NCBI GenBank assembly: GCA_947247005.1
Contig: OX365944.1
Span: 9,948,501 to 10,012,500 of the forward strand
Origin: Spisula solida
Lineage: Eukaryota > Mollusca > Bivalvia > Venerida > Mactridae
Direction of reading: 5' to 3'
Length of the DNA: 64,000 nucleotides
Shown: positions 1 through 12,959 of the stretch, one piece after another
Position numbering within the stretch: position 1 is the stretch's first letter
Layout: every line of letters begins with the position of its first letter
Made by a program: the position numbers and the translations under genes
Notes under the pieces: generated by a model
Seen by the model: only the letters and a program-made list of their open reading frames with translations
The model's database searches: none
What the model was told of the DNA's origin: nothing

Positions 1-1409
1 CGTATGATCGTGTGTTTAATAAATAATCAAATTCAAATGTGCGTAAAATATTATTTAAGTAAAGTTACAAGACCTCCTGATTTTCTGCGTCGTGTTTTTA
101 TTGATGTCTTCCGTGTGATCTACCGCTTATAGCGGGGACATACATTGTGTTGATTACTTACGACTGAGTCTGTATTTGATTGCAACTTCCGCAAAAAAGT
201 AGTGCTACGTTAACATAGATGAATGTGAATCTTTCAAATCCCACATCGCTACGTAATACATGGTTTGTCCTTGACAGTCAGCATATCAACACATTTCTAA
301 TGTACAATCACGCGTTATCAAGTAAATAAATATCGTTTTCTAACATAACGTTAAAACTGTCGGGTCAAGTGCAACAATGTGGGCTACACATATTTTATAT
401 GCACCATTATACAAGTAATAAATACGCCCTAGATTATAAGTTAGTTAAAATTCCAATGTGTTATATACTTTGATGATCTCGTTTAGATTCGTATCTCGGA
501 CATCAGCCGGGGACCAGTGATATACCACGGTGTCTTGTTAATTGTCAATAATCAATGTGACACATAGCGGTTTCCGTCAGGACAGGAAAACAGTATGGGG
601 TCAGTTAGTTTTATACATAATTGCTATACATGTTTTGTAGTAATGTGTATATATCCGAAAGGTCTCTGACCTATAGATACTTTGAAATAAATTTGTACAT
701 GTATCGATCTATCATGATTTACAATAGCTGTCCGGACCATACAGTAGACATATTTAAAACTTTTTTATAAGGTTTGGAGATTGAATGCAATTAGCACCAC
801 AAGGATATCAACTGAAAAGCGCTTTAACTATTACATAGACCAAAACAACATAATGTTCAATATTATTAAAACACTTCACAATCATTTTTGATGGGAAATA
901 CACACATTCTCGTTATTTGGGGGTTATGTGTCCTTATTCTATATCAAATAATAATAATTTCACAAGTCTATGGTTTAAAGTATATATTTTTTAAAACATT
1001 CATATCAAATTAAAGACGAAGCTTTCTAGTTTCACAACATGTAATTATTTCGAATTATATTGATGTAAATATCAATGATATATTAAACTTTTAAATCAGA
1101 CTATATTTGAGACAAAATATACATATATAGCTACTACTTCTGATGCCTTATGGATTTAATAAATAAATTCACTTTCATGACATTGCTACCAAATTAAAGT
1201 TTAAGTTCTCTAGTTTTTAAACATACCAGAACTTTAAAAATGTGGTAAATATTAATGAAATAAGGCTTAATTGAATATTGCACAATTTACATTGATTTTA
1301 GCTTGTCTAATGTCCAGGTTGTCTAACAAGATGGAAGCGATAAATCGTTGCCCAAATGCTGCAATCTGATTGGCTTACGCCACCTGTCAATCAAAATCGG
1401 CAGAAAGGT
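1..1409. other. AT-rich DNA, no gene seen
   Basis: No open frame longer than about 60 codons and no recognisable domain or repeat head. Two weakly similar blocks near 960-1090 and 1150-1270 share the words 'caaattaaag' and 'tctagttt' in the same order, which may be a decayed tandem duplication. Otherwise I see nothing here. Confidence 0.5.
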
Positions 1410-2058
1410 CAATTAAGAAAATGTTTTCAAATAAATATGTCCATAGGACTAGTTATTTGTTTGTGAGCCCATGGTTTGGAGAAATGTTAATCTGAACTTA
1501 TAAGTAACGATGTACTCATCTATTTTACCTTTGCAGCGATATATTTTTTATTAATTACAGAAATAAATCTGGTTTTGTGCACGTTCACGGTGAAGATATA
1601 AAGCAAGAAAGAAAATAACACATGTAATAGGGAAGGCAACATTCACTAGAAACAGCAGTACACGAAAGTCACACAAAATAACACACATACCATGAGCATA
1701 ATATACCAGTACAAAAAGGAACAAGCACACATCTAAAATAAAAAAGCCACACTGTCCTACTTTGTGTCAAAACAATAGTCGTTAATAATTTATATCAGTA
1801 TACAAAATACATGTCACTCGGCTTATAGCATTGTATAAAAGTTAATGTCGAAAAGCTGATGTTAAAATTTAACAGAAATATTACAACTTCAAACAAATCA
1901 AACATTTCTGCTGAATATCAATTAGTCTAGTCTTTCTGCCTGTGTTGATAGTCACGTAAATAATACAAACGCCATTCTTGAACAAGTGATATTGTTACAT
2001 CCCGATGTAATTTGTTGGCTATAAGTGTTTTTGTAATGTATGGTAATTCATTATGATC
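1410..2058 (+). repeat. Dispersed repeat A, copy 1
   Basis: This block is collinear with 9773-10440. Shared landmarks in order are 'caattaagaaaa', 'ggactagttattt', 'gagcccatggt', 'aatctgaacttataa', 'ggaaggca' followed by 'agaaacagcagtacacgaa', 'tataccagtacaaaa', 'tagtctagtctttctgcc' and 'gtaatgtatggtaattcatt'. Homology stops within a few bases at both ends. No protein is encoded; the short minus-strand frame at its right end is not conserved in the other copy. The 'ggaaggca...cagcagtacac' part is distantly like the 'gacagggaaggcagcactcaac' family seen later in the window. Confidence 0.8.
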
Positions 2059-3049
2059 CTTACAAAATAGAAGTGAATAGAGGCAAACTGTTTTGAACTT
2101 TCCTACTTTCAAAGTGATGATGACGAAGTGCTGATTGACGAACTTAAAGCTTGCAAGAAGATGACCTTTACCGCGGGTCTTGTTATAAGTATTGTCATGG
2201 AAAGTGAATATTTAGGAAAATATTTGAATCCGATTGATGTCAACATAATTTTTATACCAACTCTTTCAGTACATCCTGTATGCATAAACTTGCATCAGAA
2301 CAGTAAATAAATCATGTAGCATGATTGTGTAAAGTTCTTTCGTAATGATCAAAGGCGATGGCCGCCACAATGTATTTCAGTAGTATTGGACGTGGTTATG
2401 TTGTTATGTTCTAAAGGTGAAGCAGGCGACTGATGATGTGTTAGGAAATGTGATGTCCATACGCAGACAACAGCAATAAACACTGTTGGATCTGATGTAC
2501 GGGAACACAATACGACAATACATCTTAAGACGGTCTGTGAGTATGATGGTAATTCTTTTCAGGACAGTAATTACCATATATTCTACCCGCTAGTTCGTAG
2601 ACAAAAGTTTTCAATAAGCCGAGAACGTAACTCTAAGAAAAATCGATTAATAAACAAGCCATCCAAGATGGTCCTGTATCGCTCGCTTGTGCACATTGAA
2701 CTAGATGAACCATATTCAAACATGACCTTGATTGTGGTTGTCATGGTTCAGCAGGAATTTAAATTTTAAATTTAATCATGCAAATTACACGTTCAATAGT
2801 GCTGTCAATAATAATTAAGACATTGTTTAAACGATTCGAAATAGACATTCGCATGCAAAAATTGTAAAAATACGTATACAGTTAAGGAATAAAAATTATA
2901 ATTATAAACATTGAATGGATCAAGTCCGGTTGACTTCGTAAGCTGTATGTCCAGACCAAACGCGCATTACCCCACCAGGTCGAGTTATATGTTACGCATA
3001 ACATTGATCAAATGAGTTGTTACATCTCACCGAAAGCAAACAATCTATT
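2059..3049. other. AT-rich DNA, no gene seen
   Basis: No credible coding region or repeat boundary. Short AT palindromic runs occur near 2755-2780. Confidence 0.4.
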
Positions 3050-3296
3050 TTTACGACGAGATTATGCACCACATAATATATAAAGTACGACACTGTTTAC
3101 TACTGCATCAGTTTTTAAGAACAGCGTCACTTACATGTACCACTGCTACGAGAAACCGTCTCTTAAGATATAATTTCGAAGCCTAATACCGTTATCTAAC
3201 AAATAAATCATGAAAATGAAACGAATGTCACACTTTTGTCTGACGAAGATGTTACAAAACATAGCCCATATGTTGTCCTATGCCTTCCTATATACT
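3050..3296 (+). repeat. Dispersed repeat B, copy 1
   Basis: Collinear with 12372-12618. Both begin with 'ttttacgacgagattatgcacca', broken here to its key words 'acgacgagattatgcacc', then 'aatatataaagta', 'catcagttttt/ttttcac', 'aacagcgtcac', 'gagaaaccgt', 'aatgaaac' and 'gaagatgttacaaa', and end near 'cttcctatat'. Noncoding; the family is unrecognised. Confidence 0.75.
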
Positions 3297-5847
3297 GAGC
3301 TAATGTAATATTGTTATAGTGACAAGTGAGTTCACCGATTTATAGATAGTTGTTATTCGCCTAGTCAATATCTGCAGACACACTTCATCTTAATCTATAT
3401 GTTTCTGTATGACAATGACCTCAATATATCTAAAAAGTCTATGAAGCTAAAATGATAGTTTAATAACTTTATAGGTAATAGTCACAGACGATTGTGATAT
3501 TCAAACCAGTTTGACTCGCAAGTTAAGTTACTAAAGGGTTTCAAATTGACTTTTAGTGTGAATTTGTCTCACAGTAATGAACACTCACCCAATTTGTGTT
3601 TCTAAGGATTGATGTATATCCGTGTATGTATACAACATGGATATTCTTTATGATTATGATTCGTGTTTAAGACATAACGTATAATTTACACGGTTACATG
3701 TATGCACAACAGTCAAGTAGCTTGATTGAGTTGCCGAGATCTTAGGTTGATGACATAATGTTATTTCAAATGAGTATTGTCAGCGGTTAAGTTGCAGCTC
3801 TCTAAGCATACCTGTCAGGCAAACGTCTCAAACCAGCTTACATTATAACAACGTATCAGCGTTAAGTCATGTTGTCTCTAAACTGATACATTTGGATTAT
3901 TCTTAATTATATCTTACCAGATGAATTAACACCCATGCTACATTTTGTATATGTTCACTTGCAGCTGCAAACCTTTCAAATTTAAAACATTTTGAATGTA
4001 TTGAACGAGAAACCAATAATAGCAGTTCGCCAATTTTAGACATTTACGTACTCGTAGCCATTGAACTCCCCTAGGAGTAACAATGTCAAATAGGAAACCG
4101 TGTGTTAAATCAGGAGACAAAAGACAAATTTAGTTATAGAATGACTTTCAAATGGTTTGTTGAAATAGGTGCCCCATAAACAGCTAATAAATATAAATAC
4201 GTGTTTAATATGATGTTTATATTGTATGCTATGTATAACACACATGAACATGACCTACAAACAATATGTAAAATATATTCCCTGTTTTACCGCAGAATTT
4301 CATTACGTAAACTTTACCATATCATTGTCATAGGATAAAACAACACAATCACAATCACATTTACTTGTCTTTGATTCGACAATTAACTGGCGTAATTGTA
4401 TTTTGATTATCTTGATACGTAGACACTGTTCGCGTACTGGGAAGAAAAATAAGAAGTATTTTCTGATGTCTATTAAAGCAATCAGCCATGTTCAATATTA
4501 GATCTGAGAGAGAAAACCAACATATTATTTACACTAGGACTTGGTCGAATGCGTTTGTAATTGGCATTAATTAGAAAATACATAAAGGTCCTTGCAATTA
4601 TATTCAATAATATCATTTTGACATTTTCTATTAAAGCAAATATGAAACATGCGTAATGACGTGACACGTTGAAGCCATGACTCTTTTAATTGAGCTATTA
4701 CAGTATACATACAGGTTGTTACTAGTCAGACTGACATAATACGTTTGCAAAGTGCGATACCAAAACAATTCTACATGTATGTAATAACTCAATTAGATAA
4801 TATCAAAGATCATACAAGGAGTATTCGTTGATAATATGCAATAAAGTATGTTATATGCTTTCAATAGTTCTCGTCCAGGTTAAACTTTTTCACAGTTACA
4901 AAGTTTACATCTTCTGATATTTGGTAGAATATAAAGACAAGGTATACAATCTTTCGCGAGCTTTCATCTGTTTATTTAAATTATGTATGTTTTCAGCCCT
5001 AACTTACACCAAACACATATCACTGGTAACATTTATCAGTCATTCACATATGGGGGTAATTATATCACTAGTACACTACTAAAATCGACAAATTATGTGA
5101 ATAACAAAAATACATTAATTGTGTTCTTAAAATACATGACTTATCATGATTACAATGTCTGACGTTTCCTTTCGTAATTATACTAAATACTACAGAGTCC
5201 TTACATATTTATGGACATTGCTTAATGTTTCTAAATTAAAATTCTGTCTTCAAGGGAGTTATATTTGACGTTGCCAGGTTTATTTAGAATACACAATTAC
5301 TTGTTTGTGTACGAGGTTGTGCATAGTTAGGGGAAATTACCCCGAATGGTTATAAATCTTAATGTGGTTTATAGACAATATCGATAACGTCTGTTAAGGG
5401 ACGATCTGGTATCTATTATTAATGTTCAATCACCAGAGTAAATATTATCAGTTGTTTTATTTGTCTTAATTTGAAACGAACTATTTAGGGAACTGTTTTA
5501 CGAAACCAAACAGAACACAAGTACATGAGAATACACATACAATTTATTTGGCATATACTATAAAGGGAATGACACATAGAAGAATGACATGGGGAAAATA
5601 CAATTAAGGTTACTTAAGCTATGTAAAGGACAAATATGACAAACCACAAAGAAAACCATGCAGAATTTGATCACATTCACAATAAGGTTTCTGACGTCCG
5701 ATACACATGACGAATTTGCGAAGAATGAATATTAAGTGATTTACAAGAGGGGAATCAATATTTCATTTAAATTGAATATCATAAGTATGTGTATATATCG
5801 TAATAAAGAAATATGATACGTGAATGAAGAATGGGGCCAATATCTTA
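3297..5847. other. Unannotated AT-rich stretch
   Basis: Only short open frames (about 60 codons at 3938-4120 and 4482-4667, minus) that look random: no conserved motifs, no flanking splice or promoter signals. I see no RNA gene or clear repeat. Confidence 0.4.
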
Positions 5848-6860
5848 TAGGGCGTTCACACTTGGACCTCGCTTCTACTACGATCTAAAATTGGTCCAAA
5901 TCGGGAGAAATCGTGGGACAGTCGTGGTCAATCGGGAGAGGGTCTTCGTGAACGTGGTAGAGTCGTGGTGGAATCGTATAGGTCGGGAAGCTCCCCGACC
6001 TTACTACGCTTATTTTGAACATGTTCAAAACAAGCGTAGCGGGATCGTGGCTAAAACAAATCGGTGTAGGAACGTATTAAGATCGTATTAAGATCGGTAT
6101 AATCGTAGAAACATCGGGGAAGCATCTTGGTGGGATTGGCATGATCGTAATGACATCGTAGTACCATCGGCATCAAATTTACCTGTGTTTTCTATTGAAA
6201 CATGTACAAAATCGCGTAATTAAACCTGTATATAGGATAGGCATTTCCTTGACACCAGTTGGACATAGATCAAAGCAAATTATTCTGTGGAAAACATAAG
6301 TTTTTAACCAAAACTGGCCGATATATTAGGAAAGTACATGAACATTTCTCTCATGTACGAATATAACGGTTTGTAGAAAAGGTTGTTCATTGTTAACATA
6401 AAATATCATCCAATGGATTCAATGCCTCTTTCAGGCAATGAGTGATGTGGAGAAAATGCTCCAAACTCAATGATTAGTGTAAGCATCACACCTAAGCGTA
6501 TTTATGATCATGTAAAGATCGTAGTATTGTCGGCATGAGCGGTGCAACATCGTGCCACAGTCTTTTAGGTCTGTCTACCAACGTAGTAGGGTCTTGCAGA
6601 TCGTTGCGACATCGTAGTAGAAACTGTTCATGATCGGCATTGATCGCGGTGGAAACGTGGTGTAAGCATACAAGCATCGTATCGGAAACGCCGTGATCGT
6701 AGCGAAATCGTAGCACACGCGTCGATCAGACGTTCCGGTGAAGGTCTTTATCAATTGTATTGGTTTTGACGCCGATATCGTCCCGGTTTATACTTTTAGT
6801 CAGGTTGGGGCAGATCGGCATGATCTTAGTAAGAGCGTAGCCCAGTGTGAACGGGGTCTA
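5848..6860 (+). mobile_element. ~1 kb element of degenerate ATCGT words with short inverted ends
   Basis: The left end reads 'tagggcgttcacactt' and the right end 'agtgtgaacggggtcta', giving inverted termini with a 10-bp core CGTTCACACT. Inside, two blocks (about 5880-6175 and 6500-6730) are written almost entirely in words of the type (a)atcg(t/g)(g/a)g spaced about 9-12 bases apart, G-rich on the plus strand. The middle (6180-6490) is ordinary AT-rich sequence. Open frames across it (5831-6091 plus, 6492-6716 minus) are by-products of this low-complexity vocabulary. The ends resemble those of PIF/Harbinger-type or related DNA transposons, but no clear target duplication is visible, so the superfamily is open. 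Confidence 0.55.
6004..6039. repeat. 36-bp near-perfect palindrome
   Basis: CTACGCTTATTTTGAACATG is followed directly by its reverse complement with one mismatch. It lies inside the ATCGT-word element and interrupts the word pattern, so it may mark a central symmetry point or a small insertion. Confidence 0.8.
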
Positions 6861-9772
6861 AGTTTCAAAACTATCCATTCGAGTTCAACCGACCGATGGA
6901 TGCCAACCATATTAAGTAAAATACTAAGTGACATTGGTATAAATATTGTCCTAGATATTTAACCGAAAAGACAAACGAGCCGACCTATATATTGAAGGAA
7001 GTGTTAAGAAAGATTATCAAGCAATGTCATACAATAAAACAAATGGCTATCTAGTTACTAATAAAACTTCCAAAGTATAATATATTATCATGGTACACAT
7101 GTAGTTGGAAACATTCCAGTGGAAAATCAGTTTTCCGGCTATGTTCGGGATTCGTTAAAAGTAATGATGTAAATAGTATTAAGTCATTCACCTTAACAGC
7201 ATTCACTGCGTCAGTCCGTTAAAATATCTGTAAATGTTTTTGATGAAAAACGTAGTTTTACCATTCAGTACTGGTGTTTTTATTTCTTCGGTTTAAATGC
7301 TATTTTTAGATAAATATCAAATTTGCAAGGCAATTTATTTAAAAAAAACAGTTTACCAGTTCAATATAGAATTTTATTAAACATCTTTGTGAAAAATACA
7401 GAAACTTGAGTTTATCAATTTTATTAGAAGACATTATAATTGCAGGATATGTGTTTATATTAGGGTTTTAGACGAGTGTTGTTGATGGGTATGCATTGGT
7501 TTTAACTTCACATCAATACATTTCTGTCTTTGATACATAAGCAAAATGCATTCCGTCAGTGTAGTGTTATTTACGGAACATTTTCGTTTGTTTGATGTCT
7601 GTATCTCGTCCAAATCAATACATGTACCTGTTTATCAAATACCACACTTTGCTTTTTGTCTCAGTGGCGAATTATTGCAGTTGACAAGACATGAAGTAGT
7701 TTATGTCTGCTTGCATCATGAGTGGTAAATAAATGTCCCATTGTACGACAATGCACTGGAGAGTTAATTTGTATTTAATTACAAGAGGAAAATGCGATTT
7801 AAGGAGTTATTGAATTTCTCACGATCGTAAAGAACCACATACAACGATTAAACGCGATGTTAGTTAGCTATTACAACGATCTATTCCGCAGTATTCCACT
7901 GTATCGAGATGCCAGACGCATATCAAACCCTAATGTACTCGTATTAGTACTTTTATATAAACAGTTTTTGTCGCACGTTAATAAAAAAGATGCATCTAGC
8001 GATCTAATAATATTGCGTTTATTGAAGTTATGACGAGTATGACTGATTAACTAATTCATATTGTTCAATGGCTTGCATGCGTCCACGTTGCAGACAAGAC
8101 TAATAAGAATATTGCGATACAAGTCTCAAACGTATATCAAATAACGGATCAAAAGCTTTAATGTCCACTAGCAATGCATCATAAAGTGTGACAGTGTGAT
8201 ATAGCAAACTACAAAATCCCCCTGTTGCTAATATAAATAATATAAGCAACACAATCATACAAGTCGTTCAATCAACTTTTAACAATGCGGTGTATGTAAT
8301 TTGGTATCACGGAAACGAAGTGTTATCAATTCGTTGTGTCTCGAGCAAGCCTGTCTCCGTCTCGATGACGGTGATTTAATTTCCCTTAACACACAATTTA
8401 TGCCCGGAACGTTCGTGCCATTATCGGCGTGTCCGATGGTAACGTAAGTAGCACATTGTCACCTGGGGTTAAAGGCAAACCAGGATTAAATTCAGACGAA
8501 ACATTGATATATGCGTATTTGCATGGTCAATAGTTGTATCTTTCTGTAAAATATGATCAATGTATAATATATTTGTTGACCAAATGTCTTCGAGAAATAG
8601 AAATGCAATTACAAAATTTGAATATTTGCGGAATACTCGTGTGGCTACAATTGTAACAACACAAACCCAGCGCGCATTTCTCATCTGAATTGTCTGTAGT
8701 CGTTAACTTTAGCGATTCACAACGAAGTAATAAAAGTTATGTCTGTTGATGATAATCATCTGAGCACTTCCTTGGATGATATACTGTAAGGATACTGTTT
8801 TCAAACATCCAGGCAAACTAAATGGTTCCGTAAACAATACAACTAAACGCATTTGCAATTTCCTTATAAATCTAGGGCATTATTATGTTTATAAACCCCG
8901 TCTGACACACCGGTGCGTTGTGTATGCATCTGTTTCATATGTCTAGTGGGAGTTATTTAATCTATATAAGGTTCACTTATGATAAATCAGTTTGAAATGT
9001 AAGCACATAATGTCCAGAAATATACCGGTGTCAATCGTACGAAACAATTACAACCAACAATGTTAAGATCAAAGTTACGTGAACACATTGATACAATGAT
9101 AAACACAAATATAATGAAAATGCAAATATGTTACTACATTGTACTACAGTAACTGGATCTAGATTTTCAGACGTGTCTAGTACTGCACTCAAAATAAAAT
9201 ACACACTGTATGATCACTTTAAACCATACTGAATATAATAAAACAATGATAACAAATCCGCCAGGGAAGGCAACACTCAACAGAATCGCTAAAAATACAC
9301 AAAAAGGAACACCAAAAACAAACAAATCACAGACCACATGTCTAAGTCACAATAACAACATAAACATGAATCGAGACGTATCACCTGATGGCAGTCGAAA
9401 ATACAACCTGAATATGTATGAAACAACGGACGCTGGTACATGTACAATCAATGATAATGAATAATACATTTTAATTAAAGTACTTTCTGCACATAAAGAA
9501 GCATGTTATCTGAATAAGGTGCAGTAATATAATAACGTTATCACTTTAGTAAATGAAAGCCTGCTTGGAAATATGTTTAATGAAAATTGCTCAATTATCA
9601 GGACATGCAATTCGTAACGTTACAGATAAGGCAAATGTGGCTAGGACTAAAGGGAAATTGAATAGATATTGAATCGTTTGAAATATGGATTCAGTCGGTT
9701 ATGAGTGATTGTTCTTGTATGGTTATTATAAGATAAGTGAGGTAATTGGTACTTGTAGACAACTATCCTGGA
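6861..9772. other. AT-rich DNA without recognised genes
   Basis: Scattered frames of 60-84 codons (7546-7728 plus, 8469-8684 minus, 9210-9464 plus) show no family resemblance. The frame at 9210-9464 runs through 'ccgccagggaaggcaacactcaacag', a distant relative of the 'gacagggaaggcagcactcaac' repeat family, so it is repeat-derived rather than a gene. Confidence 0.4.
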
Positions 9773-10440
9773 ACAATTAAGAAAACGATTTCAAATCAAT
9801 CTGTTCTTAGGACTAGTTATTTATTTGCGAGCCCATGGTATTGAGATATTTTAATCTGAACTTATAAATTACAATGTTCTCATCCATTTTTCCTTTGTAG
9901 CGATGGATTTTTAGTAATTGCAGAAATACATCCGCTTGTGTGTACGTTTACAGTATAGATTTGGAGCCAGAAATATAATAACACATCGGATATGGAAGGC
10001 AGCTCTCAACAGAAACAGCAGTACACGAACGACACACAAAAGAACAAACAGACCACAATATACCAGTACAAAACGAACAAGCACAAAAATATGAATTGAA
10101 AAGCCACTATACAATATTTTATGTATCAAAACAGTAGTCTTTAATATGTCTGTATACAAATGTCACCAGGCTCATAACGTGGTATATAATTTAAGGTTGA
10201 CAATCTGAAGTAATAATTTAACAGAAATATTACAACTGATATTTAATAGTACGAGAGATGTGTTTATATTATGCACAAAAACATTTCGGATGAATATCAA
10301 TTAGTCTAGTCTTTCTGCCTGTGTTGATAGTCACATAAAATCACTTTGTAACACACAACGCCATTCTTGAACAAGTGCTTTATGAAATCCAGATGTAATT
10401 TGTTGACTATATGTGTTTATAATGTATGGTAATTCATTAA
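9773..10440 (+). repeat. Dispersed repeat A, copy 2
   Basis: Second copy of the block at 1410-2058, same orientation, with several small indels (for example extra bases around 10220-10290 and 10337-10358). The minus-strand frame at 9911-10159 lies in the repeat and is absent from copy 1, so it is not a gene. Confidence 0.8.
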
Positions 10441-10574
10441 ATAAACACTCACGATACTGTCATGGATATGGGGATGAGAAAAGATATTTCAACCCAACAA
10501 TTCAAATATTTAGGATTTTCAATTTTGTTGTAAAACTTTTGACGTTAAGTTTACTCTTTTTGATAACTACTCTA

Positions 10575-11640
10575 ACAGGGTGATTCATAATATATGTCAC
10601 GGTTTCGTATATAGTGAAGAATCTATTTTGTTTCTGTGTACATATATATGCATAAAAATATGTATCATATGAAAGATGATAAAATAAAGTTGTATTTAGT
10701 ATAAAATACGGGAAATTCATTGACGCCATGGCGTCAAAAACGACATCATAAATGACGACATAAACGGCAACATAAACAGGTGCGTACAATCACGATGTCG
10801 CTTTCCAAGCGAAAGGCCGCTAAAGTTGTTCAACGTTTTTTGAAAGCCATTTACCAACTGCAACCATCGGAGCAAAAACTTATCCTGGTGATAAGAAAAC
10901 TCTGCAGACAAACAATTCACAGGCTTGTAAAACGGTTTCAGCAGTCGGGATCTGTAGCAGATGGGCGTCATTCGAATTTTGGAAGACCGAAATCTAGCAG
11001 AAGTTCAGAAAACGTGGGTAAAAAAGTTCAGCGCATTATTTAGGAAACACCCCAGAAATCCGTTCGACAAGTTTTAGGTAACATAACTGAAATAAAGAAC
11101 TATTCAAGTGTCTTTAGAATTTTGAAGTTTAATTTAAAACCTTTTCCGTATACAATTTCAAATATGCAACTTTGAAGCAAACGAACATTGATAGTCGCAT
11201 CGAGTTTACTAGGTGGATTAAAGGACGCTTAGATGTCGTTAACGTAATATGGTTTTCTGATGAGTCTCACTTCAACCTTAATGCTGTTGTCCATATACAT
11301 AACTGTCGATTTTGGTGCAAGGAAAAACCTACCGTCCCTTACTAAAAACCGCTACATAGTGAGAGAGTGGCGGTATGGGCTGCTTTAAGCCACAATGGTG
11401 TTATTTGACCATTCTTCTTTGAGGACAAGGGATAGACACAGACAGTGAACGCTACCTGGAATTGCTGCAGAATAAATTTGTACCGTCATTGAGGAGAAGA
11501 GGGATACAGCTTGAAGATGTATGATTTCGGCAGGATGGGGCGATGTCACATACACCAGGACATGTGCTATCGTGGCTGCCGGAAACATTTGATGACCAAT
11601 TGATCTCCTATAAAACTAAAGTCACTCGGCTGCAATAAGC
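10575..11640 (+). mobile_element. Truncated Tc1/mariner-like transposon
   Basis: A terminal motif 'acagggtgattcataa' starts right after a TA dinucleotide (10573-10574), as expected for the 5' end of a Tc1/mariner-superfamily element. About 220 bp later a decayed transposase frame begins. No matching inverted terminus is found downstream: the similarity to transposase ends near 11625-11640 before the last catalytic region, so the 3' part is lost. Confidence 0.75.
10795..11626 (+). pseudogene. Tc1/mariner-like transposase pseudogene
   Basis: Cut-and-paste DNA transposase of the type with an N-terminal helix-turn-helix (DUF4817-like) domain. From the ATG at 10795 the first 82 codons are open and end with the linker pattern GSVADG...GRPKSSRSSENV. 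A TAG at 11041-11043 interrupts it, but the same frame continues with ETPQKSVRQVLG and FRILKFNLKPFPY. After frameshifts the catalytic core is readable: FSDESHFNL (first Asp at 11259-11261), an NCRFW motif, VAVWAALSHNGV, FFFEDKG, then FRQDGAMSHTPG with the second Asp at 11534-11536. The spacing of about 92 codons between the two Asp fits mariner-type DDE/D enzymes. The third acidic residue is missing because the element is truncated. Non-functional; family assignment is confident, subfamily is not. Confidence 0.88.
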
Positions 11641-12371
11641 TGGTCAAATTGTTACTAATTCTGCTGAAAATATGATTTTGTCACAAGGAATTTATCAAAT
11701 TGATATTTCAATCGACTACTAACCTTGAAATTTAATCCATACAAGCAAATAATTCGTATATTGGAAAATAAATATTAGCCAGGTTTGCTTTAGGAAATAT
11801 CCGCCATTATAAATCCTCATAGTGATGACGTCATAAATTCAATGACGTCATAAATTCAAGTATGAGCCGCCATGTGTAACTGTGGTCTGGGAATAAAAGT
11901 CGCACGTTTTACATATATTTAGTTATCAAAAGCAAGATAATGGCAAGGCCTATCAATTGGGATTTTTTTCTGTGTTTATATGGGACTAGACTCTTTACAA
12001 AAATGCACAAAGCAATGCTTTTGCAATTTTGTCTAGGTTAAAAGCTAGAATGACTGGCCTATGTCACAAAGTTCTTAGTCTCTATATATAGACCTTGAAA
12101 ATAAAGCGCTTTCCAAACGATACCAACAACGAGTTATATTGAGGTGACTAATTAGCAACGGTTAATTTGTATGTATGTTTTTTCAAACACACAGTGAGTG
12201 GGGTTCAACATAAAACATTTTCATTTGGTATCTAAAAATACCTGCGCAGCTAAATGCGCTATGGTGGCAATTGAGAATTTGGTGCCTTGTGTAGCATAAT
12301 ATAGAGTTTGTATAAAATAAATAAATATACCAGATTTATATAGCGCCTTTTACAAGTCAACAACCCCCTTT
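11641..12371. other. Intergenic DNA with a duplicated CRE palindrome
   Basis: No coding signal. The only notable structure is the CRE pair at 11825-11858. Confidence 0.4.
11825..11858. promoter_or_regulatory. Tandem pair of CRE palindromes
   Basis: The 17-mer ATGACGTCATAAATTCA occurs twice head to tail without a gap. Each copy contains TGACGTCA, the full palindromic cAMP-response-element site bound by CREB/ATF bZIP proteins. The duplication is exact. Whether it is used is unknown; no gene start is evident nearby. Confidence 0.5.
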
Positions 12372-12618
12372 TTACGACGAGATTATGCACCATATAATAT
12401 ATAAAGTAAGACACAGTTTACTACTGATTGCATCAGTTTTCACGAACAGCGTCACCTACATGAACCATTGCGACGAGAAACCGTGTCCAAAGGTATAACT
12501 TAGACGTCAAATCTTTTTATCCAACAAATACATCCTGACAATGAAACAAATAACATAATCTTGTCGTACGAAGATGTTACAAATCATAGTCTACATGTTG
12601 TCCATTGTCTTCCTATAT
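12372..12618 (+). repeat. Dispersed repeat B, copy 2
   Basis: Second copy of 3050-3296 in the same orientation, about 80-85 per cent alike by eye. Noncoding. Confidence 0.75.
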
Positions 12619-12959
12619 GTGACTGGTCATGAGATTTAGGTCCAAATGAGGATTTTTCGAAATTTTACTTTTACGTCAAAGTGATGTTTACACATTGCTT
12701 ATTACTAATATGAAATTGCGTTGTTGTATCTGATCTAGTTACGTAGCTATGACGTAACAAACATATGCATATCTTCATGCCAACTGCCGTTTGACGTTAG
12801 CAATTCTGTATAATGAGTTGCAAATACCATCCTGGGCCACGAAGGGTCAATTTAGGCCTCATGCCCAATTCCTAGTATATGTAAATTGTTACTGCGATAT
12901 CAAAATTTCACATGTTTTACAGAAAAATAAGTTTTTAAAGGTAATTTATTGAAACTATA

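Noticed and set aside
5831..6091. 86-codon frame rich in Arg and Val
   Set aside because: Created by the ATCGT vocabulary of the element; no stop because the words lack TAA/TAG in that frame.
10502..10971. Minus-strand frames over the transposon
   Set aside because: Antisense shadows of the transposase pseudogene and its 5' region.
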